From the NCBI GenBank assembly GCA_964019135.1, contig OZ025253.1:42103220-42167219 (forward strand): a stretch of 64,000 nt of DNA. The letters are read 5' to 3'. This stretch comes from Arenicola marina (taxonomy: Eukaryota; Annelida; Polychaeta; Arenicolidae). The notes under the pieces are model-generated. The model saw nothing but the letters and a program-made list of their open reading frames with translations. It was not told the origin of the DNA and ran no database searches. Position numbers and translations under genes: made by a program. Shown in pieces: positions 11,268 to 26,200 of this stretch (positions are counted from its first letter, which is position 1; every line of letters begins with the position of its first letter).

Positions 11268-14200
11268 CTAACCGTTTTCGGCTATAATGTGATCATAGTC
11301 GCGATCCGGCAGCAGCGGGGTCACCTCGTCGTCATCCGCCTTCACCGTCAATCCGGATGCGTCCTCGTCGCCAAGGCAACCGAAATATCGGATCAGCGGC
11401 GTGACGAGGAGGTTGTTGTAGAGAAACATGCCGAAGATGAGGAGGACGAAGCCCCCGGCCTGCATCAGGAAGGATGGGACGCTGAAGGGCTGCCACAGGA
11501 CGGCCAGAGACACGACCCAGATGACCAGCGTCCGCATGGAGTCCAGCACCATCCGCGTGGTGGCGCTCAGCTCCTTCGTCACGCTGATGCCGCAGAAGTT
11601 GAAGAAGGCGATGCTGACCACGTTGCCTGGTTGAAGGAAAGAAAATGAAGGTTGGTTGGTTGGTTGTGTATTCGACTATGGATATATGGTCACAGCGGGG
11701 CGCGAACCGCCTATCCACGTGCTCTAGCCCACTGAGTGATCGAGGCGGCCCCGGAAGGAAGGAAGGGGGGGGGGGTGGAGCCATGTCCCCGGGGGGTAAC
11801 CCCCTACTCTTTGCGAAGAAGGGCATGGTATCTTCATCATGCGACCACACAGACATGGCCACAGCGGGGCTCGAACCACCGATCCACGTGGCGTTAGTCT
11901 CTCAGGTGGCCAGAGGACTCAACATGAGCGCTCTAGCCCAATGAGCTACCGGGCCGGCCCCGGAAGGAAGAGGGGTGGAGCCATGTCCCCGGGGATAGCA
12001 TCCTACTCTCTTTGCGAAAAAAGACAAGGGATCCTTATCCTGCGACCACACAGACATGGCCACAGCGGGGCTCGAACCACCGATCCACGTGGCGTTAGGC
12101 TATCAGTTGGCCAGAGCATTCAAGGCCAACGCTCTAACCCACTGAGCTATCGGGCGGCCCCAAAGATGAAGGAATTGGTGTCTTAGGCCATGTTGTGCAC
12201 ACAAGGGGGGAAAACTTGGGTCCAGGAACCTCCCGGGACGAGGAATGAGGAACGGATGAAACACGCCCCAGATTAAGAACTCGGACCCGGATTCGAACCG
12301 AGGACACTTCGCTCTGCTCTGGTAACGTGTCGCATTATTGCACGTGGATGCGTAACATTAAAGTACTTTATTTCTTAGGTTCTTTATATTAGTTAGCACA
12401 TATAAATGACCCATATGTATATATGCGTGTGCGTTACTTGGGCAGATATCAGGCGTATACACACGTTACTAATACTGGGTTTGGTAATACTAGGTAACAA
12501 CGCTAGCACTTTCACTCAATGGAGGAATCCCACATTACACACACCTGCTCTACATTAATTAGCTTGCGTACAGCCCTACAGACCTAGCACACACCGGATA
12601 CGCATTTCATAGTTACTTATCAATAGAAGAATACAACGTCGCATCTATTACCATATATTGATCACATTTCACTACCAACACGCGTTTCATTATGGTAACC
12701 ATATTTGACAAGGTCCGCTCGCTCAAGGTCAAGGACGTACCGAAGGTGGCCAGCATGATTTGCCAGCTGTTGGCGAGCTGCACGAAGGCGTTCGGGAGTG
12801 TTCTCCAGGCGGCGCTCCGGGTCGGTGGAGATTGGACGGTCGGCACGGATGTAGTACATGGGTATTAGGAGAAGTCCCAGCGAGATGAAGCCAAACAGAC
12901 CTGGAAGGAGGCAATACAGCGATACAGACTCCACGTCCCAGCGAGATGAAGCCAAACAGACCTGGAAGGAGGTAATACAGTGATACAGACTCCACGTCCC
13001 AGCGAGATGAAGCCAAACAGACCTGGAAGGAGGTAATACAGTGATACAGACTCCACGTCCCAGCGAGATGAAGCCAAACAGACATGGAAGGAGGTAATAC
13101 AGTGATACAGACTGCACGTCCCAGCGAGATGAAGCCAAACAGACCTGGAAGGAGGTAATACAGTGATACAGACTCCACGTCCCAGCGAGATGAAGCCAAA
13201 CAGACCTGGAAGGAGGCAATACAGCGAAACAGACTCCACGTCCCAGCGAGATGAAGCCAAACAGACCTGGAAGGAGGTAATACAGTGATACAGACTCCAC
13301 GTCCTAGCGAGATGAAGCCAAACAGACCTGGAAGGAGGTAATACAGTGATACAGACTGCACGTCCCAGCGAGATGAAGCCAAACAGACCTGGAAGGAGGT
13401 AATACAGTGATACAGACTCCACGTCCCAGCGAGATGAAGCCAAACAGACATGGAAGGAGGTAATACAGTGATACAGACTGCACGTCCCAGCGCGATGAAG
13501 CCAAACAGACCTGGAAGGAGGTAATACAGTGATACAGACTCCACGTCCCAGCGAGATGAAGCCAAACAGACCTGGAAGGAGGCAATACAGCGATACAGAC
13601 TCCACGTCCCAGCGAGATGAAGCCAAACAGACCTGGAAGGAGATAATACAGTGATACAGACTCCACGTCCCAGCGAGATGAAGCCAAACAGACCTGGAAG
13701 GATGTAATACAGTGATACAGACTCCACGTCCCAGCGAGATGAAGCCAAACAGACCTGGAAGGAGGTAATACAGTGATACAGACTCCACGTCCCAGCGAGA
13801 TGAAGCCAAACAGACCTGGAAGGAGGCAATACAGCGATACAGACTCCACGTCCCAGCGAGATGAAGCCAAACAGACCTGGAAGGAGGCAATACAGCGATA
13901 CAGACTCCACGTCCCAGCGAGATGAAGCCAAACAGACCTGGAAGGAGGTAATACAGTGATACAGACTCCGCGTCCCAGCGAGATGAAGCCAAACAGACCT
14001 GGAAGGAGGTAATACAGTGACACAGACTCCACGTCCCAGCGAGATGAAGCCAAACAGACCTGGAAGGAGGTAATACAGTGATACAGACTCCACGTCCCAG
14101 CGAGATGAAGCCAAACAGACCTGGAAGGAGGCAATACAGCGATACAGACTCCACGTCCCAGCGAGATGAAGCCAAACAGACCTGGAAGGATGTAATACAG

Positions 14201-17200
14201 TGATACAGACTCCACGTCCCAGCGAGATGAAGCCAAACAGACCTGGAAGGAGGCAATACAGCGATACAGACTCCACGTCCCAGCGAGATGAAGCCAAACA
14301 GACCTGGAAGTATGTAATACAGTGATACAGACTCCACGTCCCAGCGAGATGAAGCCAAACCGACCTGGAAGGAGGCAATACAGTGATACAGACTCCACGT
14401 CCCAGCGAGATGAAGCCAAACAGACCTGGAAGGAGGTAATACAGTGATACAGACTCCACGTCCCAGCGAGATGAAGCCAAACAGACCTGGAAGGAGGCAA
14501 TACAGCGATACAGACTCCACGTCCCAGCGAGATGAAGCCAAACAGACCTGGAAGGATGTAATACAGTGATACAGACTCCACGTCCCAGCGAGATGAAGCC
14601 AAACAGACCTGGAAGGAGGCAATACAGCGATACAGACTCCACGTCCCAGCGAGATGAAGCCAAACAGACCTGGAAGGAGGCAATACAGCGATACAGACTC
14701 CACGTCCCAGCGAGATGAAGCCAAACAGACCTGGAAGGAGGTAATACAGTGATAAAGTCTCCACGTCTCAGCGAGATGAAGCCAAACTGACCTGGAAGGA
14801 GGTAATACAGTGATACAGACTCCACGTCCCAGCGAGATGAAGCCAAACTGACCTGGAAGGAGGTAATACAGTGATACAGACTCCACGTCCCAGCGAGATG
14901 AAGCCAAACAGACCTGGAAGGAGGTAATACAGTGATACAGACTCCACGTCCCAGCGACTTGAAGCCAAACAGAAATGGAAGGAGGTAATACAGCGATACA
15001 GACTCCAAGTCCCAGCGAGATGAAGCCAAACAGACCTGGAAGGAGGCAATACAGCGATACAGACTCCACGTCCCAGCGAGATGAAGCCAAACAGACCTGG
15101 AAGGAGGCAATACAGTGATACAGACTCCACGTCCCAGCGAGATGAAACCAAACAGACCTGGAAGGAGGCAATACAGCAATACAGACTCCACGTCCCAGCG
15201 AGATGAAGCCAAACAGACCTGGAAGGAGGCAATACAGCGATACAGACTCCACGTCCCAGCGAGATGAAGCCAAACAGACCTGGAAGGAGGCAATACAGCG
15301 ATACAGACTCCACGTCCCAGCGAGATGAAGCCAAACAGACCTGGAAGGAGGTAATACAGTGATACAGACTCCGCGTCCCAGCGAGATGAAGCCAAACAGA
15401 CCAGGAAGGAGGTAATACAGTGACACAGACTCCACGTCCCAGCGAGATGAAGCCAAACAGACCTGGAAGGAGATAATACAGTGATACAGACTCCACGTCC
15501 CAGCGAGATGAAGCCAAACAGACCTGAAAGGAGGTAATACAGTGATACAGACTCCGCGTCCCAGCGAGATGAAGCCAAACAGACCTGGAAGGAGGCAATA
15601 CAGCGATACAGACTCCACGTCCCAGCGAGATGAAGCCAAACAGACCTGGAAGGATGTAATACAGTGATACAGACTCCACGTCCCAGCGAGATGAAGCCAA
15701 ACAGACCTGGAAGGAGGTAATACAGTGATACAGACTCCGCGTCCCAGCGAGATGAAGCCAAACAGACCTGGAAGGAGATAATACAGTGATACAGACTCCA
15801 CGTCCCAGCGAGATGAAGCCAAACAGACCTGGAAGGAGGTAATACAGTGATACAGACTGCGCGTCCCAGCGAGATGAAGCCAAACAGACCTGGAAGGAGG
15901 TAATACAGTGACACAGACTCCACGTCCCAGCGAGATGAAGCCAAACAGACCTGGAAGGAGATAATACAGTGATACAGACTCCACGTCCCAGCGAGATGAA
16001 GCCAAACAGACCTGGAAGGAGGTAATACAGTGATACAGACTCCGCGTCCCAGCGAGATGAAGCCAAACAGACCTGGACGGAGGCAATACAGCGATACAGA
16101 CTCCACGTCCCAGCGAGATGAAACCAAACAGACCTGGAAGGAGGCAAGACAGCGATACAGACTCCACGTCCCAGCGAGATGAAGCCAAACAGACATGGAA
16201 GTATGTAATACAGTGATACAGACTCCACGTCCCAGCGAGATGAAGCCAAACCGACCTGGAAGGAGGCAATACAGTGATACAGACTCCACGTCCCAGCGAG
16301 ATGAAGCCAAACAGACCTGGAAGGAGGTAATACAGTGATACAGACTCCACGTCCCAGCGAGATGAAGCCAAACAGACCTGGAAGGAGGCAATACAGCGAT
16401 ACAGACTCCACGTCCCAGCGAGATGAAGCCAAACAGACCTGGAAGGATGTAATACAGTGATACAGACTCCACGTCCCAGCGAGATGAAGCCAAACAGACC
16501 TGGAAGGAGGCAATACAGCGATACAGACTCCACGTCCCAGCGAGATGAAGCCAAACAGACCTGGAAGGAGGCAATACAGCGATACAGACTCCACGTCCCA
16601 GCGAGATGAAGCCAAACAGACATGGAAGGAGGTAATACAGTGATAAAGACTCCACGTCTCAGCGAGATGAAGCCAAACTGACCTGGAAGGAGGTAATACA
16701 GTGATACAGACTCCACGTCCCAGCGAGATGAAGCCAAACTGACCTGGAAGGAGGTAATACAGTGATACAGACTCCACGTCCCAGCGAGATGAAGCCAAAC
16801 AGACCTGGAAGGAGGTAATACAGTGATACAGACTCCACGTCCCAGCGACTTGAAGCCAAACAGAAATGGAAGGAGGTAATACAGCGATACAGACTCCACG
16901 TCCCAGCGAGATGAAGCCAAACAGACCTGGAAGGAGGCAATACAGCGATACAGACTCCACGTCCCAGCGAGATGAAGCCAAACAGACCTGGAAGGAGGTA
17001 ATACAGTGATACAGACTCCACGTCCCAGCGAGATGAAGCCAAACAGACCTGGAAGGAGGCAATACAGCGATACAGACTCCACGTCCCAGCGAGATGAAGC
17101 CAAACAGACCTGGAAGGAGGCAATACAGTGATACAGACTCCACGTCCCAGCGAGATGAAGCCAAACAGACCTGGAAGGAGGTAATACAGTGATACAGACT

Positions 17201-20200
17201 CCACGTCCCAGCGAGATGAAGCCAAACAGACCTGGAAGGAGGTAATACAGTGATACAGACTCCACGTCCCAGCGAGATGAAGCCAACCAGACCTGGAAGG
17301 AGGCAATACAGCGATACAGACTCCACGTCCCAGCGAGATGAAGCCAAACAGACCTGGAAGGAGGCAATACAGTGATACAGACTCCACGTCCCAGCGAGAT
17401 GAAGCCAAACAGACCTGGAAGGAGGCAATACAGTGATACAGACTCCACGTCCCAGCGAGATGAAGCCAAACAGACCTGGAAGGAGGCAATACAGTGATAC
17501 AGACTCCACGTCCCAGCGAGATGAAGCCAAACAGACCTGGAAGGATGTAATACAGTGATACAGACTCCACGTCCCAGCGAGATGAAGCCAAACAGACCTG
17601 GAAGGAGGCAATACAGCGATACAGACTCCACGTCCCAGCGAGATGAAGCCAAACAGACCTGGAAGGAGGCAATACAGCGATACAGACTCCACGTCCCAGC
17701 GAGATGAAGCCAAACAGACCTGGAAGGAGGTAATACAGTGATAAAGACTCCACGTCTCAGCGAGATGAAGCCAAACTGACCTGGAAGGAGGTAATACAGT
17801 GATACAGACTCCACGTCCCAGCGAGATGAAGCCAAACTGACCTGGAAGGAGGTAATACAGTGATACAGACTCCACGTCCCAGCGAGATGAAGCCAAACAG
17901 ACCTGGAAGGAGGTAATACAGTGATACAGACTCCACGTCCCAGCGACTTGAAGCCAAACAGAAATGGAAGGAGGTAATACAGCGATACAGACTCCAAGTC
18001 CCAGCGAGATGAAGCCAAACAGACCTGGAAGGAGGCAATACAGCGATACAGACTCCACGTCCCAGCGAGATGAAGCCAAACAGACCTGGAAGGAGGAAAT
18101 ACAGTGATACAGACTCCACGTCCCAGCGAGATGAAGCCAAACAGACCTGGAAGGAGGCAATACAGCAATACAGACTCCACGTCCCAGCGAGATGAAGCCA
18201 AACAGACCTGGAAGGAGGCAATACAGCGATACAGACTCCACGTCCCAGCGAGATGAAGCCAAACAGACCTGGAAGGAGGCAATACAGCGATACAGACTCC
18301 ACGTCCCAGCGAGATGAAGCCAAACAGACCTGGAAGGAGGTAATACAGTGATACAGACTCCGCGTCCCAGCGAGATGAAGCCAAACAGACCAGGAAGGAG
18401 GTAATACAGTGACACAGACTCCACGTCCCAGCGAGATGAAGCCAAACAGACCTGGAAGGAGATAATACAGTGATACAGACTCCACGTCCCAGCGAGATGA
18501 AGCCAAACAGACCTGGAAGGAGGTAATACAGTGATACAGACTCCGCGTCCCAGCGAGATGAAGCCAAACAGACCTGGAAGGAGGCAATACAGCGATACAG
18601 ACTCCACGTCCCAGCGAGATGAAGCCAAACAGACCTGGAAGGATGTAATACAGTGATACAGACTCCACGTCCCAGCGAGATGAAGCCAAACAGACCTGGA
18701 AGGAGGTAATACAGTGATACAGACTCCGCGTCCCAGCGAGATGAAGCCAAACAGACCTGGAAGGAGATAATACAGTGATACAGACTCCACGTCCCAGCGA
18801 GATGAAGCCAAACAGACCTGGAAGGAGGTAATACAGTGATACAGACTGCGCGTCCCAGCGAGATGAAGCCAAACAGACCTGGAAGGAGGTAATACAGTGA
18901 CACAGACTCCACGTCCCAGCGAGATGAAGCCAAACAGACCTGGAAGGAGATAATACAGTGATACAGACTCCACGTCCCAGCGAGATGAAGCCAAACAGAC
19001 CTGGAAGGAGGTAATACAGTGATACAGACTCCGCGTCCCAGCGAGATGAAGCCAAACACACCTGGAAGGAGGCAATACAGCGATACAGACTCCACGTCCC
19101 AGCGAGATGAAGCCAAACAGACCTGGAAGGAGGCAAGACAGCGATACAGACTCCACGTCCCAGCGAGATGAAGCCAAACAGACCTGGAAGGATGTAATAC
19201 AGTGATACAGACTCCACGTCCCAGCGAGATGAAGCCAAACAGACCTGGAAGGAGGCAATACAGCGATACAGACTCCACGTCCCAGCGAGATGAAGCCAAA
19301 CAGACCTGGAAGGAGGCAATACAGCGATACAGACTCCACGCCCCAGCGAGATGAAGCCAAACAGACATGGAAGGAGGTAATACAGTGATAAAGACTCCAC
19401 GTCTCAGCGAGATGAAGCCAAACTGACCTGGAAGGAGGTAATACAGTGATACAGACTCCACGTCCCAGCGAGATGAAGCCAAACTGACCTGGAAGGAGGT
19501 AATACAGTGATACAGACTCCACGTCCCAGCGAGATGAAGCCAAACAGACCTGGAAGGAGGTAATACAGTGATACAGACTCCACGTCCCAGCGACTTGAAG
19601 CCAAACAGAAATGGAAGGAGGTAATACAGCGATACAGACTCCAAGTCCCAGCGAGATGAAGCCAAACAGACCTGGAAGGAGGCAATACAGCGATACAGAC
19701 TCCACGTCCCAGCGAGATGAAGCCAAACAGACCTGGAAGGATGTAATACAGCGATACAGACTCCACGTCCCAGCGAGATGAAGCCAAACAGACCTGGAAG
19801 GAGGCAATACAGCGATACAGACTCCACGTCCCAGCGAGATGAAGCCAAACAGACCTGGAAGGAGGTAATACAGTGATACAGACTCCACGTCCCAGCGAGA
19901 TGAAGCCAAACAGACCTGGAAGGAGGCAATACAGCGATACAGACTCCACGTCCCAGCGAGATGAAGCCAAACAGACCTGGAAGGAGGCAATACAGTGATA
20001 CAGACTCCACGTCCCAGCGAGATGAAGCCAAACAGACCTGGAAGGAGGTAATACAGTGATACAGACTCCACGTCCCAGCGAGATGAAGCCAAACAGACCT
20101 GGAAGGAGGTAATACAGTGATACAGACTCCACGTCCCAGCGAGATGAAGCCAACCAGACCTGGAAGGAGGCAATACAGCAATACAGACTCCACGTCCCAG

Positions 20201-23200
20201 CGAGATGAAGCCAAACAGACCTGGAAGGAGGCAATACAGTGATACAGACTCCACGTCCCAGCGAGATGAAGCCAAACAGACCTGGAAGGAGGCAATACAG
20301 TGATACAGACTCCACGTCCCAGCGAGATGAAGCCAAACAGACCTGGAAGGAGGCAATACAGTGATACAGACTCCACGTCCCAGCGAGATGAAGCCAAACA
20401 GACCTGGAAGGAGGTAATACAGCGATACTGACTCCACGTCCTAGCGAGATGAAGCCAAACAGACCTGGAAGGAGGCAATACAGCGATATAGACTCCACGT
20501 CCCAGCGAGATGAAGCCAAACAGACCTGGAAGGAGGCAATACAGCGATACAGACTCCACGTCCCAGCGAGATGAAGCCAAACAGACATGGAAGTATGTAA
20601 TACAGTGATACAGACTCCACGTCCCAGCGAGATGAAGCCAAACAGACCTGGAAGGAGGTAATACAGCGATACAGACTCCACGTCCCAGCGAGATGAAGCC
20701 AAACAGACATGGAAGGAGGTAATACAGTGATACAGACTCCACGTCCCAGCGAGATGAAGCCAAACAGACCTGGAAGGAGGCAATACAGCGATACAGACTC
20801 CACGTCCCAGCGAGATGAAGCCAAACAGACCTGGAAGGATGTAATACAGTGATACAGACTCCACGTCCCAGCGAGATGAAGCCAAACAGACCTGGAAGGA
20901 GGTAATACAGTGATACAGACTCCGCGTCCCAGCGAGATAAAGCCAAACAGACCTGGAAGGAGGCAATACAGCGATACAGACTCCACGTCCCAGCGAGATG
21001 AAGCCAAACAGACCAGGAAGGAGATAATACAGTGATACAGACTCCACGTCCCAGCGAGATGAAGCCAAACAGACCTGGAAGGATGTAATACAGTGATACA
21101 GACTCCACGTCCCAGCGAGATGAAGCCAAACAGACCTGGAAGGAGGTAATACAGTGATACAGACTCCACGTCCCAGCGAGATGAAGCCAAACAGACCTGG
21201 AAGGAGGCAATACAGCGATACAGACTCCACGTCCCAGCGAGATGAAGCCAAACAGACCTGGAAGGAGGCAATACAGCGATACAGACTCCACGTCCCAGCG
21301 AGATGAAGCCAAACAGACCTGGAAGGAGGTAATACAGTGATACAGACTCCGCGTCCCAGCGAGATGAAGCCAAACAGACCTGGAAGGAGGTAATACAGTG
21401 ATACAGACTCCACGTCCCAGCGAGATGAAGCCAAACAGACCTGGAAGGAGATAATACAGTGATACAGACTCCACGTCCCAGCGAGATGAAGCCAAACAGA
21501 CCTGGAAGGAGGTAATACAGTGATACAGACTCCGCGTCCCAGCGAGATGAAGCCAAACAGACCTGGAAGGAGGCAATACAGCGATACAGACTCCACGTCC
21601 CAGCGAGATGAAGCCAAACAGACCTGGAAGGAGGCAAGACAGCGATACAGACTCCACGTCCCAGCGAGATGAAGCCAAACAGACCTGGAAGTATGTAATA
21701 CAGTGATACAGACTCCACGTCCCAGCGAGATGAAGCCAAACCGACCTGGAAGGAGGCAATACAGTGATACAGACTCCACGTCCCAGCGAGATGAAGCCAA
21801 ACAGACCTGGAAAGAGGCAATACAGCGATACAGACTCCACGTCCCAGCGAGATGAAGCCAAACAGACCTGGAAGGAGGTCATACAGTGATACAGACTCCA
21901 CGTCCCAGCGAGATGAAGCCAAACAGACCTGGAAGGAGGCAATACAGCGATACAGACTCCACGTCCCAGCGAGATGAAGCCAAACAGACCTGGAAGGAGG
22001 TAATACAGTGATACAGACTCCGCGTCCCAGCGAGATGAAGCCAAACAGAGCTGGAAGGATGCAATACAGCGATACAGACTCCACGTCCCAGCGAGATGAA
22101 GCCAAACAGACATGGAAGGAGGTAATACAGTGATACAGACTCCACGTCCCAGCGAGATGAAGCCAAACCGACCTGGAAGGAGGCAATACAGTGATACAGA
22201 CTCCACGTCCCAGCGAGATGAAGCCAAACAGACCTGGAAGGAGGTAATACAGTGATACAGAATCCACGTCCCAGCGAGATGAAGCCAAACAGACCTGGAA
22301 GGAGGCAATACAGCGATACAGACTCCACGTCCCAGCGAGATGAAGCCAAACAGACCTGGAAGGAGGCAAGACAGCGATACAGACTCCACGTCCCAGCGAG
22401 ATGAAGCCAAACAGACCTGGAAGGATGTAATACAGTGATACAGACTCCACGTCCCAGCGAGATGAAGCCAAACAGACCTGGAAGGAGGTAATACAGTGAT
22501 ACAGACTCCGCGTCCCAGCGAGATGAAGCCAAACAGACCTGGAAGGAGGCAATACAGCGATACAGACTCCACGTCCCAGCGAGATGAAGCCAAACAGACC
22601 AGGAAGGAGATAATACAGTGATACAGACTCCACGTCCCAGAGAGATGAAGCCAAACAGACCTGGAAGGATGTAATACAGTGATACAGACTCCACGTCCCA
22701 GCGAGATGAAGCCAAACAGACCTGGAAGGAGGTAATACAGTGATACAGACTCCACGTCCCAGCGAGATGAAGCCAAACAGACCTGGAAGGAGGCAATACA
22801 GCGATACAGACTCCACGTCCCAGCGAGATGAAGCCAAACAGACCTGGAAGGAGGCAATACAGCGATACAGACTCCACGTCCCAGCGAGATGAAGCCAAAC
22901 AGACCTGGAAGGAGGTAATACAGTGATACAGACTCCGCGTCCCAGCGAGATGAAGCCAAACAGACCTGGAAGGAGGTAATACAGTGATACAGACTCCACG
23001 TCCCAGCGAGATGAAGCCAAACCGACCTGGAAGGAGATAATACAGTGATACAGACTCCACGTCCCAGCGAGATGAAGCCAAACAGACCTGGAAGGAGGTA
23101 ATACAGTGATACAGACTCCGCGTCCCAGCGAGATGAAGCCAAACAGACCTGGAAGGAGGCAATACAGCGATACAGACTCCACGTCCCAGCGAGATGAAGC

Positions 23201-26200
23201 CAAACAGACCTGGAAGGAGGCAAGACAGCGATACAGACTCCACGTCCCAGCGAGATGAAGCCAAACAGACATGGAAGTATGTAATACAGTGATACAGACT
23301 CCACGTCCCAGCGAGATGAAGCCAAACCGACCTGGAAGGAGGCAATACAGTGATACAGACTCCACGTCCCAGCGAGATGAAGCCAAACAGACCTGGAAGG
23401 AGGCAATACAGCGATACAGACTCCACGTCCCAGCGAGATGAAGCCAAACAGACCTGGAAGGAGGTAATACAGTGATACAGACTCCACGTCCCAGCGAGAT
23501 GAAGCCAAACAGACCTGGAAGGAGGCAATACAGCGATACAGACTCCACGTCCCAGCGAGATGAAGCCAAACAGACCTGGAAGGAGGTAATACAGTGATAC
23601 AGACTCCACGTCCCAGCGAGATGAAGCCAAACAGAGCTGGAAGGATGCAATACAGCCATACAGACTCCACGTCCCAGCGAGATGAAGCCAAACAGACATG
23701 GAAGGAGGCAATACAGTGATACAGACTCCACGTCCCAGCGAGATGATGCCAAACCGACCTGGAAGGAGGCAATGCAGTGATACAGACTCCACGTCCCAGC
23801 GAGATGAAGCCAAACAGACCTGGAAGGAGGTAATACAGTGATCCAGAATCCACGTCCCAGCGAGATGAAGCCAAACAGACCTGGAAGGAGGCAATACAGC
23901 GATACAGACTCCACGTCCCAGCGAGATGAAGCCAAACAGACCTGGAAGGATGTAATACAGTGATACAGACTCCACGTCCCAGCGAGATGAAGCCAAACAG
24001 ACCTGGAAGGAGGCAATACAGCGATACAGACTCCACGTCCCAGCGAGATGAAGCCAAACAGACCTGGAAGGATGTAATACAGTGATACAGACTCCACGTC
24101 CCAGCGAGATGAAGCCAAACAGACCTGGAAGGAGGCAATACAGCGATACAGACTCCACGTCCCAGCGAGATGAAGCCAAACAGACCTGGAAGGAGGCAAT
24201 ACAGCGATACAGACTCCACGTCCCAGCGAGATGAAGCCAAACAGACATGGAAGGAGGTAATACAGTGATAAAGACTCCACGTCTCAGCGAGATGAAGCCA
24301 AACTGACCTGGAAGGAGGTAATACAGTGATACAGACTCCACGTCCCAGCGAGATGAAGCCAAACTGACCTGGAAGGAGGTAATACAGTGATACAGACTCC
24401 ACGTCCCAGCGAGATGAAGCCAAACAGACCTGGAAGGAGGTCATACAGTGATACAGACTCCACGTCCCAGCGACTTGAAGCCAAACAGAAATGGAACGAG
24501 GTAATACAGCGATACAGACTCCAAGTCCCAGCGAGATGAAGCCAAACAGACCTGGAAGGAGGCAATACAGCGATACAGACTCCACGTCCCAGCGAGATGA
24601 AGCCAAACAGACCTGGAAGGATGTAATACAGCGATACAGACTCCACGTCCCAGCGAGATGAAGCCAAACAGACCTGGAAGGAGGCAATACAGCGATACAG
24701 ACTCCACGTCCCAGCGAGATGAAGCCAAACAGACCTGGAAGGAGGTAATACAGTGATACAGACTCCACGTCCCAGCGAGATGAAGCCAAACAGACCTGGA
24801 AGGAGGCAATACAGCGATACAGACTCCACGTCCCAGCGAGATGAAGCCAAACAGACCTGGAAGGAGGCAATACAGTGATACAGACTCCACGTCCCAGCGA
24901 GATGAAGCCAAACAGACCTGGAAGGAGGTAATACAGTGATACAGACTCCACGTCCCAGCGAGATGAAGCCAAACAGACCTGGAAGGAGGTAATACAGTGA
25001 TACAGACTCCACGTCCCAGCGAGATGAAGCCAACCAGACCTGGAAGGAGGCAATACAGCGATACAGACTCCACGTCCCAGCGAGATGAAGCCAAATAGAC
25101 CTGGAAGGAGGCAATACAGTGATACAGACTCCACGTCCCAGCGAGATGAAGCCAAACAGACCTGAAAGGAGGCAATACAGTGATACAGACTCTACGTCCC
25201 AGCGAGATGAAGCCAAACAGACCTGGAAGGAGGCAATACAGTGATACAGACTCCACGTCCCAGCGAGATGAAACCAAACAGACCTGGAAGGAGGTAATAC
25301 AGCGATACTGACTCCACGTCCTAGCGAGATGAAGCCAAACAGACCTGGAAGGAGGCAATACAGCGATATAGACTCCACGTCCCAGCGAGATGAAGCCAAA
25401 CAGACCTGGAAGGAGGCAATACAGCGATACAGACTCCACGTCCCAGCGAGATGAAGCCAAACAGACCTGGAAGGAGGCAATACAGCGATACAGACTCCAC
25501 GTCCCAGCGAGATGAAGCCAAACAGACCTGGAAGTATGTAATACAGTGATACAGACTCCACGTCCCAGCGAGATGAAGCCAAACAGACCTGGAAGGAGGT
25601 AATACAGCGATACAGACTCCACGTCCCAGCGAGATGAAGCCAAACAGACATGGAAGGAGGTAATACAGTGATACAGACTCCACGTCCCAGCGAGATGAAG
25701 CCAAACAGACCTGGAAGGAGGCAATACAGCGATACAGACTCCACGTCCCAGCGAGATGAAGCCAAACAGACCTGGAAGGAGGTAATACAGTGATACAGAC
25801 TCCGCGTCCCAGCGAGATGAAGCCAAACAGACCTGGAAGGAGGTAATACAGTGATACAGACTCCACGTCCCAGCGAGATGAAGCCAAACAGACCTGGAAG
25901 GAGATAATACAGTGATACAGACTCCACGTCCCAGCGAGATGAAGCCAAACAGACCTGGAAGGAGGTAATACAGTGATACAGACTCCGCGTCCCAGCGAGA
26001 TGAAGCCAAACAGACCTGGAAGGAGGCAATACAGCGATACAGACTCCACGTCCCAGCGAGATGAAGCCAAACAGACCTGGAAGGAGGCAAGACAGCGATA
26101 CAGACTCCACGTCCCAGCGAGATGAAGCCAAACAGACCTGGAAGTATGTAATACAGTGATACAGACTCCACGTCCCAGCGAGATGAAGCCAAACCGACCT

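Noticed and set aside
11332-11862. 176-codon minus-strand frame over the last SLC35F6 exon
   Set aside because: Shadow frame; the conserved transporter frame is 11626-11268 and crosses a clear acceptor.
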